NCBI RefSeq assembly: GCF_007989625.1
Contig: NZ_BJUK01000002.1
Coordinates: forward strand, 1 to 64,000
Direction: 5' to 3'
DNA from: Bisbaumannia pacifica
GTDB taxonomy: Bacteria; Pseudomonadota; Gammaproteobacteria; Pseudomonadales; Halomonadaceae
DNA: 64,000 bases
A program made the position numbers and the translations under genes. Shown piece after piece: positions 26,329 to 34,310 of this stretch; the first letter of the stretch is position 1; every line of letters begins with the position of its first letter. The notes below the pieces were generated by a model that was not told where the DNA came from, searched no databases, and saw only the letters and a program-made list of their open reading frames with translations.

Positions 26329-27168
26329 TCATGTCCCGCCGTCGGAGCGAGCGCGACCTTGGTCGAAGATGGGTGGGCGGTGCTGGAACAGCATGAATTG
26401 CCGGAACAGTTCCGCCTGGCTGCCGATATTCAGCTTGGCGTAGAGGCGCTTGCGATGGTTCTTGACGGTGCCGGGGGTGATGCCGAGCTCGGTGGCGATC
26501 TCCGGACCGGTGTGGCCGCGCAGGATCAGCCAGGCGACCTGGCGTTCCCGCTCGCTGAGCACCTCCTGGCCGAAGCTGTGCAGCAGGCTGGGCGACTCGT
26601 CCGGGGTGGGCAGGTGCAGGCTGCTGGCCAGCCAGAACTGGCGAATCAGCGCCTCGAGCAGTGGGAAGAGGTAGTCGAGGGTGGCCAGGAGTTCGGCCTG
26701 GCTGGTGTGGTTGCGGCGATAGAAGCCGAAGGAGAGCGACAGGCAGTCGCCGTCGTCCAGGGGAAAGAAGGCCGACGCCTCGTCGTAGAGCCCCAGGTCC
26801 CGATAGTAGGTGGCGTAGTAGTCGCTGTGGCGAAAGCCCGACGGGGCCAGCTCGTCGAGGCTGGCCAGGCCGCCGTGGCGTTCGGCTTGCCAGTGGCGGT
26901 AGCAGGGGTCGAGCAGGTACATGCGCTCCACATAGGGGGCCAGCACCCGGCGCTCCAGGTCGGCGCTGAGGTTATGGGCCAGCACCGTGGGGCGGCCCCG
27001 GGCCGCGAAATGAAAGACCACATGGCTGATGCCCGGGAAGTAGGCCTCCAGGGCCTGGCCCAGGCCGGTCAGAAACTCCGGGGAGCGGATCTGGTCCGCC
27101 AGCCGGGCCATGGGCGCCAGGCTAGCGGGGGGACGGTTGGTGGGGGACGGGGGAGGGGCCGACACCAT
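26329..27168 (-). CDS. LuxR-family transcriptional regulator
   Basis: A 279-residue protein. The C-terminal 65 residues are a LuxR/NarL helix-turn-helix (LSERERQVAWLILRGHTGPE, then IATELGITPGTVKNHRKRLY). The N-terminal ~190 residues may be an autoinducer-binding-like or GAF-like sensor; I recognise no specific motif. It ends 27 bp before the sensor-kinase gene and lies downstream of the deacetylase-NhaC pair on the same strand, so it could belong to either unit. Met 20 (27111) is an alternative start. No luxI-type synthase gene is present in the window. Confidence 0.8.
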   Translation of the reverse strand: MVSAPPPSPTNRPPASLAPMARLADQIRSPEFLTGLGQALEAYFPGISHVVFHFAARGRPTVLAHNLSADLERRVLAPYVERMYLLDPCYRHWQAERHGGLASLDELAPSGFRHSDYYATYYRDLGLYDEASAFFPLDDGDCLSLSFGFYRRNHTSQAELLATLDYLFPLLEALIRQFWLASSLHLPTPDESPSLLHSFGQEVLSERERQVAWLILRGHTGPEIATELGITPGTVKNHRKRLYAKLNIGSQAELFRQFMLFQHRPPIFDQGRARSDGGT

Positions 27169-27303
27169 GGGGGAGCACTGACTCCGTCAAAAGGGCAAAG
27201 TGGTCGAGGGCGACGATCATCCGGCGCTGGGGTAGAGCGATGGGCCTAGCATAGCATGGTGGCATGACCCCCAGGGCACCCACCCGGTGGCACCCCCCAC
27301 CCT

Positions 27304-27345
27304 GTAGGAACTGACTTCAGTCGGCGATGGGCGCCAAAGGCGCCC
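27304..27345. repeat. REP-like element of the GTAGGA type
   Basis: GTAGGA followed by ACTGACT-T-CAGTC and CGAT, then GGCGCC-AAA-GGCGCC. It has the same architecture as the repeats inside rfbB (31156) and after rfbB (31416). It lies between the LuxR gene start and the deacetylase stop. Confidence 0.6.
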
Positions 27346-27370
27346 CGATATACCACAACACCAAACGATC

Positions 27371-28483
27371 TCACTGCGGCCCGCGAATCTCGCCCACCAG
27401 GTCGGCGGCGCGTCCGATCAGCTCGGCCTGGTGGGGCTCGAGGCCCTGGCCGCCCCAGCGGGCGATCTCGTCATTGGCGGGGTCCCGGGCAGCGATCGCG
27501 CTGCCGGAGAGCGCCTGGATCACCGCATGGCCACAGAAGGGCACATAGCCTTCCGAGTAACCGCCCTCATGCACCATCACCAGGCGCCCCTCGCAGAGCC
27601 GCTCGGCGACGGCCACCAGCTGCTCGGTCATGCGCCCGAAGGCGGCGCTATTGAGCAGCATGCAGCCCAGCGGGTCCATGGCGCTGGCGTCGTAGCCGCA
27701 GGCCACCACGATCAGCTCCGGCCGGAAGCGCTCCAGGGCCGGGATCACCACCCGCTCCAGGCAGGCCTGGTAGGCGCCGATGCCGCTGCCGGCGGGCAGG
27801 GGCACGTTAAGGGTATGGCCGAAGCCCGCCCCCTCGCCGCGCTCCGCCAGGCCGCCACTATCCACCGGGTAGTTGCTATCGTGGTGCAGCGAGATGGCCA
27901 GCACCTCGTCGCGCTCCCAGAAGGCCTGCTGGGTGCCGTTGCCGTGGTGGACGTCCCAGTCGAGCACCGCCACCCGACGGACACCGTGGCGTTCCATCAT
28001 GGTCATCACCGCCACCGGGATATTGCCCAGCAGGCAGAAGCCGCGGCCCCGGTCGCGCTCGGCGTGGTGGCCCGGCGGTCGGCACAGGGCATAGGCGTTG
28101 TCGCAGTCGCCGCGCAGCACAGCGTCCATGGCGGCGATGGCCTGGCCGGCGGAGCGTTTGGCGATCGCGTAGCTGTCCTTGCGCAGGGGCGCGCACTCGC
28201 CAGCATCGCCGAAGCCCTGCTCGCTCATGGCCGCCAGTCGCTCGAGGTAGTCACGGGTATGGAAGCGCAGCAGGTCGGCCTCCTCGGCGGGGGCGCCCTT
28301 GAGCGGCACCAGCTCGTCCATCAGGCCGGTCACCTCCAGCAGGTTGCGCAGGCGGCGCTTGGTCTCCGGGTGCTCGGCGGCGCCGGCGGGCTGCACATGG
28401 CCGCCGGGCGCGGGAAACACCGAGCAGGGGCCACCGTCATGCCATAGGCAGTGTTCGTGAAAGGCGAAGGCGGTACGGCGCAT
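27371..28483 (-). CDS. Class II histone deacetylase-like amidohydrolase (paralogue)
   Basis: A 370-residue HDAC-fold zinc amidohydrolase, paralogous to the enzyme at 12159-13274. It shows FHEHCLWHDGGPCSVFPAPG, KRRLRNLLEVTGLMDELVPL, YALCRPPGHHAERDRGRGFC, VAVLDWDVHHGNGTQQAFWE, VACGYDASAMDPLGCMLLNS and MVHEGGYSEGYVPFCGHAVI. Catalytic His pair and zinc Asp/His/Asp are intact. It lies 27 bp downstream of an NhaC-family antiporter gene, so the pair is probably one operon. It may deacylate a compound the NhaC-like carrier brings in; substrate unknown. Confidence 0.86.
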   Translation of the reverse strand: MRRTAFAFHEHCLWHDGGPCSVFPAPGGHVQPAGAAEHPETKRRLRNLLEVTGLMDELVPLKGAPAEEADLLRFHTRDYLERLAAMSEQGFGDAGECAPLRKDSYAIAKRSAGQAIAAMDAVLRGDCDNAYALCRPPGHHAERDRGRGFCLLGNIPVAVMTMMERHGVRRVAVLDWDVHHGNGTQQAFWERDEVLAISLHHDSNYPVDSGGLAERGEGAGFGHTLNVPLPAGSGIGAYQACLERVVIPALERFRPELIVVACGYDASAMDPLGCMLLNSAAFGRMTEQLVAVAERLCEGRLVMVHEGGYSEGYVPFCGHAVIQALSGSAIAARDPANDEIARWGGQGLEPHQAELIGRAADLVGEIRGPQ

Positions 28484-28510
28484 GGGGAGTCTCCTTGTGG
28501 GTGTTGTGGT

Positions 28511-29968
28511 TTAGCCGAGCAGGAAGAAGAGGGTGGCGCTGACCCCGGCCGCCAGCAGCACATAGGGCAGTTGGGTCAGGGCGTGTTGCATGGGGGTGAT
28601 GCCGCAACCCCGGGCGCTGAGCACCGTGGAGTCGCCGAAGAAGCAGGCGTGAGAGCCGAAGGCGCCGGCGGAGATCATGGCGCCGAGGGTCAGCGGCAGG
28701 GAGGCGTCGGTGGCCTGGGCCAGCGGAATCACGATGGGGAAGGCGATGGCATAGACGCCCCAGAAGGAGCCGGTGGCGAAGGCGAGCCCCGCCAGCACCA
28801 GGAAGGTGATGCCGGGAAGCCAGGCGCCGCGCATTAGCGGCTCCACCCAGCCGATCAGCGTCTCGGTGAGGCCCAGGGACTCGTTCACCGACTGCAGCAT
28901 AAAGGCGGCGAAGACGATGCCCAGCGGCAGCAGCATCTGCTGGAAGCCGGCCAGCAGCTCATCGAAGAGGCGGTTCAGCGGGGCGATATCCTGGGCCACA
29001 TAGAGCGCCAGGGTCACCAGCAGGGCGAAGCCCACCCCGATCAGCGCATCGATATCGAACCACCAGGTGGCCAGCAGCAGGGTGGCCACCGGCAGCAGGA
29101 AGTTGATCAACCGCGGCGGCCGCCGGGTGCAGGTCTCCTCGGGCTGGGCCAGGGCGTCATCGTCCAGGCGAACTTCTTCGCCACGCTCGGCGGCCTTCAT
29201 GCGACCCAGCACCGGCACCACCCCCAGGGCCACAAGGAGTACCAGGGCCAGCGCCACCCAGGGGTAGAAGAGGTAGGGCACCAGGCCCAGGTAGTAGGCG
29301 AAACCCTGGCCGGACTCGGCCACTCGGTTGCTCTCCAGCAGGCCGGCCAGGTAGATGGCCCAGGTGGAGAAGGGGATCAGCAGGCAGATGGGCGCCGCCG
29401 TGGAATCGACGATATAGGCCAGCATGGAGCGGGAGATCTTCAGCTTGTCGAAGAGCCGCTTCATGGCCGCCGAGACGGTCATGGCGTTGAGGTAGTCGTC
29501 GATAAAGATCAGTGCGCCCAGGCCCGTGCTACCCAGCATGGCGCCATGGCGGGTCGTCAGGTAGCGCCCGGCGCTGCGGCTAAAGGCCTCGGTGCCCCGG
29601 GCGAACTGCAGCAGGCCGATCAAACTGCCCAGCAGGCCGCAGACCAGGATGATCCAGCCCATGGTGGGGTCCTGCATCACCGTGAGGCCGGTGACCGCCA
29701 TCTCCTGGACGGCGGTGGTGGGGGAGAGCAGGAGAAAGCCGCTCAGGGCCCCGGCCAGCAGCGCTTCCAGGGTGCGTTGGGTAATCAGCGCCATGCTGAT
29801 CACCACCAGGGTGGGCAGCAGCACATAGGCCCCGTAGTGCCCCTCGGTGGCCAGCCAGTGGCCGCTCAAGCTGGCTACCAGGACCACCGCCAGGAAGATC
29901 AAACCACGGCGCAGGCCGCTGTCGGCGCGCAGGCCATGCCCACGCGGATGGGAGGTCGCCTTGTCCAT
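28511..29968 (-). CDS. nhaC: NhaC-family Na+/H+ antiporter-like transporter
   Basis: A 485-residue integral membrane protein with about 11-12 helices, of the NhaC ion transporter superfamily. Landmarks are GWIILVCGLLGSLIGLLQFA, FIDDYLNAMTVSAAMKRLFD, FSTWAIYLAGLLES and GSFWGVYAIAFPIVIPLAQA, with GSHACFFGDSTVLSARGCGI near the C-terminus. The ATG at 29968 follows an AAGGTG site; the longer frame from 30058 adds a hydrophilic leader. Some NhaC-like proteins carry organic acids or amino acids in exchange for ions, so pairing with a deacetylase suggests it may not be a plain Na+/H+ exchanger. Confidence 0.82.
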   Translation of the reverse strand: MDKATSHPRGHGLRADSGLRRGLIFLAVVLVASLSGHWLATEGHYGAYVLLPTLVVISMALITQRTLEALLAGALSGFLLLSPTTAVQEMAVTGLTVMQDPTMGWIILVCGLLGSLIGLLQFARGTEAFSRSAGRYLTTRHGAMLGSTGLGALIFIDDYLNAMTVSAAMKRLFDKLKISRSMLAYIVDSTAAPICLLIPFSTWAIYLAGLLESNRVAESGQGFAYYLGLVPYLFYPWVALALVLLVALGVVPVLGRMKAAERGEEVRLDDDALAQPEETCTRRPPRLINFLLPVATLLLATWWFDIDALIGVGFALLVTLALYVAQDIAPLNRLFDELLAGFQQMLLPLGIVFAAFMLQSVNESLGLTETLIGWVEPLMRGAWLPGITFLVLAGLAFATGSFWGVYAIAFPIVIPLAQATDASLPLTLGAMISAGAFGSHACFFGDSTVLSARGCGITPMQHALTQLPYVLLAAGVSATLFFLLG

Positions 29969-30035
29969 TGTGGTCACCTTGTTGTTGTTGAGGTGTGGTG
30001 ACGCCAGTGGAGCACCCCGGGCGCTGGCCTGGCGA

Positions 30036-30051
30036 TATCCCCAAGGGGATA
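30036..30051. promoter_or_regulatory. Palindrome TATCCCC-AA-GGGGATA upstream of nhaC
   Basis: A 7-bp perfect inverted repeat with a 2-nt centre, 68 bp upstream of the nhaC start. Size and symmetry suit a dimeric regulator such as the LuxR-type protein encoded at 26329. This is a positional guess only. Confidence 0.35.
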
Positions 30052-30266
30052 GGCGCACGGCCTGAAGCCCAATGAGACAGACGAGAAAGGGCCGTAACGG
30101 CTTAAGAAGGTTTCGTCGAGAAGCCAGAGAGGGGCCGGGAGAAGGCGTGTAGAGGCCCCTGGTCCACTAGCGTAGAATTACCAGGCTAGACACAACGGCG
30201 GTGCCCTAACGCCAGGGCGCTGTCCACGGGCTGACGGGCAGGGGAATCGTTCCGGAACAATCCCTG

Positions 30267-30278
30267 GGCGGTAGCGTG
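30267..30278 (+). promoter_or_regulatory. ops element (RfaH recruitment site) upstream of the polysaccharide operon
   Basis: GGCGGTAGCGTG is an exact match to the ops core of the JUMPstart sequence. It lies 56 bp before rfbB in a gene-free leader and is preceded by an imperfect hairpin (GGGGAATCGTTCC / GGAACAATCCCT). RfaH binds ops in the non-template strand of paused RNA polymerase and prevents Rho termination in long surface-polysaccharide operons. The remaining 29969-30333 region shows a possible -10 (TAGAAT at 30173) but no convincing -35. Confidence 0.75.
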
Positions 30279-30333
30279 CCTGTTTACCGGCTTTACTTGT
30301 TGCCCGCCCCTTGACCCTTGTTGCGATTAATTT

Positions 30334-31419
30334 ATGAAACTACTGATCACCGGCGGCGCGGGCTTTATCGGCTCGGCCGTGATTCGTCATATCATCCGTA
30401 ACACCGCCGATAGCGTCGTCAACGTCGACAAGCTCACCTACGCTGGCAACCTGGAATCCCTGGCGGAAGTGGCCGACAGCAACCGCTATGCCTTCAAGCA
30501 GGTCGATATCTGCGATCGCGCCGATGTGGAACGCATCTTCCGCGAGCATCAGCCGGACGCGGTGATGCACCTGGCGGCAGAGAGCCACGTGGACCGCTCC
30601 ATCGATGGCCCGGCGGAGTTCATCCAGACTAATATCGTGGGCACCTATACGCTGCTAGAAGTGGCCCGCGCGTACTGGAGTGGCCTGGATGCCGAGCGCC
30701 GTGATGCCTTCCGCTTCCACCATATCTCCACGGACGAGGTGTATGGCGATCTGGAGGGGCCAGAGGGCTTGTTTACCGAAGCGACTGTCTACGCACCGAG
30801 TTCGCCCTATTCGGCTAGCAAAGCAAGCTCGGACCATCTGGTGCGTGCTTGGCAGCGCACCTATGGCCTGCCGACGCTGATCACCAACTGCTCCAACAAC
30901 TACGGGCCTTATCACTTCCCCGAGAAGCTGATTCCGCTGATGATCCTTAACGCCCTGGAAGGCAAGGCGCTACCGGTCTACGGCAAAGGTGAGCAGATTC
31001 GTGACTGGCTCTACGTAGAAGACCATGCCCGGGCGCTCTATAAGGTGGTGACGGAAGGGCGGGTAGGAGAGACCTACAATATCGGCGGCCATAACGAGAA
31101 GCAGAATATCGAGGTGGTGCGTACCATATGCGCCTTGTTGGATGAAATGGTACCCGTAGGAGCCCACTTTAGTGGGCGATCAGAACTTTCCTCATATCGT
31201 GACTTAATCACTTACGTTGCCGACCGTCCCGGCCACGACCTGCGCTACGCCATCGATGCCGGCAAGATTGAGCGCGAGCTTGGCTGGCGCCCGGAAGAGA
31301 CCTTTGAATCCGGCATCCGCAAGACGGTGAAGTGGTATCTGGATAACCAGGCGTGGTGCCGTCGCGTGCAAGACGGCAGCTATCAGCGCGAACGGCTGGG
31401 TACCACAACAAACGTGTAG
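30334..31419 (+). CDS. rfbB: dTDP-glucose 4,6-dehydratase RfbB/RmlB
   Basis: A 361-residue short-chain dehydrogenase/reductase making dTDP-4-keto-6-deoxyglucose. It has [16 protein letters not shown] (NAD site), [23 protein letters not shown], the catalytic [15 protein letters not shown] with Tyr and Lys, and [18 protein letters not shown]. Compared with the E. coli-type sequence VPKATSYREQITYV, this protein reads [20 protein letters not shown]. That is about nine extra residues, encoded by a REP-like palindrome (31156-31190). It is the first gene of the locus behind the ops site. No rfbC or rfbD follow, so rhamnose is not the product made here. Confidence 0.93.
   Translation: MKLLITGGAGFIGSAVIRHIIRNTADSVVNVDKLTYAGNLESLAEVADSNRYAFKQVDICDRADVERIFREHQPDAVMHLAAESHVDRSIDGPAEFIQTNIVGTYTLLEVARAYWSGLDAERRDAFRFHHISTDEVYGDLEGPEGLFTEATVYAPSSPYSASKASSDHLVRAWQRTYGLPTLITNCSNNYGPYHFPEKLIPLMILNALEGKALPVYGKGEQIRDWLYVEDHARALYKVVTEGRVGETYNIGGHNEKQNIEVVRTICALLDEMVPVGAHFSGRSELSSYRDLITYVADRPGHDLRYAIDAGKIERELGWRPEETFESGIRKTVKWYLDNQAWCRRVQDGSYQRERLGTTTNV
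31156..31190 (+). repeat. REP-like palindrome inside the rfbB coding sequence
   Basis: GTAGGAGCCCACTTTAGTG followed by GGCGATCAG and AACTTTCC: the same layout (GTAGGA, short palindrome, CGAT) as intergenic copies at 27304 and 31416. It is read in frame and encodes [12 protein letters not shown] in RfbB. Confidence 0.65.
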
Positions 31420-31458
31420 GAGCGCAGATTCTGCGCGATCCATCGCGAAGCGATGGTA
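31416..31458. repeat. REP-like element between rfbB and rfbA
   Basis: GTAGGAGCGCAGATTCTGCG then CGAT and CCATCGC-GAA-GCGATGG. Two hairpins can form in the 66-bp rfbB-rfbA gap. It is closely related to the copy inside rfbB 260 bp upstream, a possible donor. Confidence 0.7.
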
Positions 31459-31485
31459 GCACACAAAACACTAAAAGGAATCACC

Positions 31486-32364
31486 ATGGCACGCAAAGGC
31501 ATCATCCTCGCCGGTGGCTCCGGCACCCGCCTGTACCCCATCACTATGGGGGTTTCCAAGCAGCTGCTGCCGATCTACGACAAGCCGATGATCTACTACC
31601 CTCTCTCGGTACTGATGTTGGCGGGTATTCGCGAGGTGATGATTATCACTACCCCGGAAGACCGTGCCAGCTTCGAACGTTTGCTGGGTGATGGCAGTCA
31701 GTTCGGCATCGAGCTGATCTATTCCGAGCAGCCCAGCCCCGATGGCCTGGCCCAAGCCTTTATCATCGGCGAGGAGTTTATCGGCAGCGACAGCGTCTGC
31801 TTGGTGCTAGGCGATAACATTTTTTATGGCCAGGGTTTTACTCCAAAATTATTGCAGGCAGCGAGCCGGCAAAGTGGCGCTACGGTATTCGGTTATCAGG
31901 TCAAGGATCCAGAGCGTTTCGGCGTTGTCGAGTTTGATGATGAGCAGCGTGCTATTTCTATCGAGGAAAAACCGGCCAAACCCAGGTCACATTTCGCGGT
32001 CACCGGTCTCTACTTCTATGACAACGATGTGATCGAGATCGCCAAGGGTGTGGAGCCGTCGCATCGCGGCGAGTTGGAGATCACCAGCGTAAACCAGGCC
32101 TATTTGGAACGCGGTGACCTCAATGTGGAGCTGCTTGGCCGAGGATTCGCTTGGTTGGATACTGGCACCCACGAGAGCCTGCTGGAAGCCGCCCAGTTTG
32201 TGGAAACCATCGAAAAGCGGCAAGGGTACAAAATTGCCTGCCTTGAAGAGATTGCTTACAACCAAGGCTGGTTATCGACAGTGAGTCTGGAGGCTCAGGC
32301 TCACTATTTAAAGAAAAACAGCTACGGTGAGTATCTCTCTGCTTTGCTGCATGGAAAACTCTGA
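31486..32364 (+). CDS. rfbA: Glucose-1-phosphate thymidylyltransferase RfbA/RmlA
   Basis: A 292-residue nucleotidyltransferase forming dTDP-glucose from dTTP and glucose-1-phosphate. It has [20 protein letters not shown] with the G-rich substrate loop, [33 protein letters not shown] (metal Asp), [20 protein letters not shown] and [20 protein letters not shown]. The ATG at 31486 has AGGA 6 nt upstream; the earlier in-frame ATG at 31453 lies next to the repeat. It feeds RfbB and, further on, WecE. Confidence 0.93.
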   Translation: MARKGIILAGGSGTRLYPITMGVSKQLLPIYDKPMIYYPLSVLMLAGIREVMIITTPEDRASFERLLGDGSQFGIELIYSEQPSPDGLAQAFIIGEEFIGSDSVCLVLGDNIFYGQGFTPKLLQAASRQSGATVFGYQVKDPERFGVVEFDDEQRAISIEEKPAKPRSHFAVTGLYFYDNDVIEIAKGVEPSHRGELEITSVNQAYLERGDLNVELLGRGFAWLDTGTHESLLEAAQFVETIEKRQGYKIACLEEIAYNQGWLSTVSLEAQAHYLKKNSYGEYLSALLHGKL

Positions 32365-32375
32365 GTGGTGATTTT

Positions 32376-33425
32376 GTGATCTTGCATGTGGCTGGTCTAG
32401 ATAAATTTATTCCTCCCTTCGTTAAGCTAGTTAGATTTGAGTTTAATGAGGAAGGACATCATTTTTGGCTCGCTGGCTCACTAGAAGCATACCCACTAGA
32501 ATGTGAAAGTGATGTTCATCTGTGTGGCGGCGGAATTTATGGGAAAATCAAAGGCTATGTAACATTGTTGCGTCAGCTGCATGCCGCGCGCAAGGTGATA
32601 CTCCATGGGTTGTTCAATATCAAAGTAGTGCTGTTGCTCGCGCTTTGCCCGTGGCTGTTGTCGAAATGCTACTGGGTTATTTGGGGTGGTGATCTCTACC
32701 AGTATGAAAGTGCTAAGAAATCATTGCGTTCGCGGGTTAAGGAGGGGCTGCGCCGCTTTGTGATTAGCAGAATCGGACATTTAATTACTTACATTGAAGG
32801 TGATGTCGAGCTGGCGCGGCAGTGGTACGGGGCAAAAGGCGTACATCATGAATGCCTGATGTACCTCAGCAACGTGGTCGATCCCGCTATGATCGCTACA
32901 CCTACAGAAAAGCGAAATGATGACCCTCTGAATATTCTAGTTGGAAACTCTGCGGCTCCCAGCAATAACCATTTTGAAGTCTTTGAGCGACTGCTTCCCC
33001 ATAAAGATGATGAAATTAAAATATTTGTTCCTTTGTCATACGGTGATCAGAGTCACGCTAAGGAAGTTATAGCTCTGGGAAAAGCCTGGTTCGGTGAAAA
33101 GCTAGTGCCTATGACTGATTTCATGCCGTTCGAGCGGTATCTTAGGTTTTTGAAAGACGTCGATATTGCGGTATTTAATCATCGTCGTCAGCAGGCTATG
33201 GGTAATACCATTTCGCTTTTGAGTATGGGAAAAACAGTCTACTTAAGAAGTGATGTGGTTCAATGGGAGCTTTTTAAGAAAGAAGGGATTGCGGTTCTTG
33301 ATATTGAGCGAAATGATCTTAAACTACTGGATTTCGAGGTGGCTGCCCATAATGTCCAGTTGATTAAGAAGAAATTTAGTCGGGAAAAGCTAATAGAGCA
33401 ATATGCCAGGATTTTTTATCCGTGA
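32376..33425 (+). CDS. WecF-like 4-acetamido-4,6-dideoxygalactosyltransferase (GT56)
   Basis: A 349-residue glycosyltransferase resembling WecF, the TDP-Fuc4NAc:lipid II Fuc4NAc transferase of enterobacterial common antigen. Family-like parts are the N-terminal HVAGLDKFIPPFVKLV, CYWVIWGGDLYQYE near residue 105, ISRIGHLITYIEGDVELARQ, NILVGNSAAPSNNHFEVFER and FNHRRQQAMGNTISLLSMGK near residue 275. The start is GTG at 32376. Its expected donor is a dTDP-4-amido-4,6-dideoxygalactose, which fits the rfbAB, formyltransferase and wecE genes around it. Base composition from here on is noticeably AT-richer. Confidence 0.8.
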   Translation: MILHVAGLDKFIPPFVKLVRFEFNEEGHHFWLAGSLEAYPLECESDVHLCGGGIYGKIKGYVTLLRQLHAARKVILHGLFNIKVVLLLALCPWLLSKCYWVIWGGDLYQYESAKKSLRSRVKEGLRRFVISRIGHLITYIEGDVELARQWYGAKGVHHECLMYLSNVVDPAMIATPTEKRNDDPLNILVGNSAAPSNNHFEVFERLLPHKDDEIKIFVPLSYGDQSHAKEVIALGKAWFGEKLVPMTDFMPFERYLRFLKDVDIAVFNHRRQQAMGNTISLLSMGKTVYLRSDVVQWELFKKEGIAVLDIERNDLKLLDFEVAAHNVQLIKKKFSREKLIEQYARIFYP

Positions 33426-34306
33426 AAAGATTTGCATTTTACCTGCTAGGTAAAAAAGGTTATCTCTGTCTAGCTCGATTTCTCGAAGAGTATGGTGGAG
33501 AGGCAGTGGCTTTCGTGGTTTCGGCGAAAGATAAAGGGGTTAAGAAAGACTACTTTGATGAGATATCGGGTCTTTGCCGAAAATATGCTATAAAGCTATA
33601 CGAACGTTCGGAACGTGTTTGTGATAGCTTTGATGTAAGTTTTGCGATTGGTTGGCGCTGGATGATTCCAGATAGTAGTAAATTGATCGTATTTCACGAT
33701 TCGCTTTTGCCAAAATACCGAGGTTTTTCTCCTCTCGTGAATATGCTAATCAGAGGGGAGGAAAGGATTGGGGTTACAGCCCTTTTTGCTTCTCATGATT
33801 ACGATTCAGGAGAAATAATTGACCAGCAATCAATTCGGATAACTTATCCAGTAAAAATATCCGAAGCAATTGACAAAGTGTCTTGCCTTTATGAAAAGGT
33901 GTTTCTAAGGATAATTGGTTGCTTGGTTTTTGGGGAGGAGCTGAAAGGTGCTCCACAAGATGAAGACGTCGCAACGTTTAGTTTATGGCGTGATGAGTCG
34001 GATTATGAAATAGATTGGGGCGTTGGTTCAGACGAACTGAAGCGCTTTGTGGATGCAGTGGGGTATCCATACTCTGGAGCCAAAACAAAATTGCATGGCG
34101 AGTGGGTTCGAATTGCGGACGTAGAGTTAGTGAAGGATGTTGAGGTTGAAAGCAGGAAATCTCATCTTGGTAAAGTTATATTTATGGATGATGGTTGTCC
34201 AGTCGTAGTTTGTGGCAGGGGGTTAGTGAAAGTGGTTAATATTGTTGATGCTAATGGCAACTCCCTGATTGGAAAAATCTCCTTTCGAACACGATTTGGT
34301 GCCTGA
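33422..34306 (+). CDS. Formyltransferase (methionyl-tRNA formyltransferase-like, sugar N-formyltransferase)
   Basis: A 294-residue protein with an N-terminal formyltransferase fold. Key segments are DVSFAIGWRWMIPDSSKLIV, HDSLLPKYRGFSPLVNMLIR (catalytic His) and IGVTALFASHDYDSGEIIDQ (catalytic Asp region). The residue two before the catalytic His, normally Asn in the N-x-H pair, reads as Val. The C-terminal part (residues 200-294) resembles the small accessory domain of sugar formyltransferases. It starts with GTG inside the previous stop. In this locus it would use 10-formyl-THF to N-formylate the 4-amino sugar made by WecE, the place taken by acetyltransferase WecD in the antigen pathway. 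Confidence 0.8.
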   Translation: MKRFAFYLLGKKGYLCLARFLEEYGGEAVAFVVSAKDKGVKKDYFDEISGLCRKYAIKLYERSERVCDSFDVSFAIGWRWMIPDSSKLIVFHDSLLPKYRGFSPLVNMLIRGEERIGVTALFASHDYDSGEIIDQQSIRITYPVKISEAIDKVSCLYEKVFLRIIGCLVFGEELKGAPQDEDVATFSLWRDESDYEIDWGVGSDELKRFVDAVGYPYSGAKTKLHGEWVRIADVELVKDVEVESRKSHLGKVIFMDDGCPVVVCGRGLVKVVNIVDANGNSLIGKISFRTRFGA

Positions 34307-34310
34307 CTAT

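Noticed and set aside
26329-27168. Quorum-sensing LuxR/LuxI pair
   Set aside because: Only the LuxR-type helix-turn-helix is clear; no LuxI-like synthase gene is near and the N-terminal domain lacks recognised autoinducer motifs.
30334-32364. dTDP-rhamnose synthesis
   Set aside because: Only rfbB and rfbA are present; rfbC and rfbD are missing and WecE plus a WecF-like enzyme point to an amino sugar.
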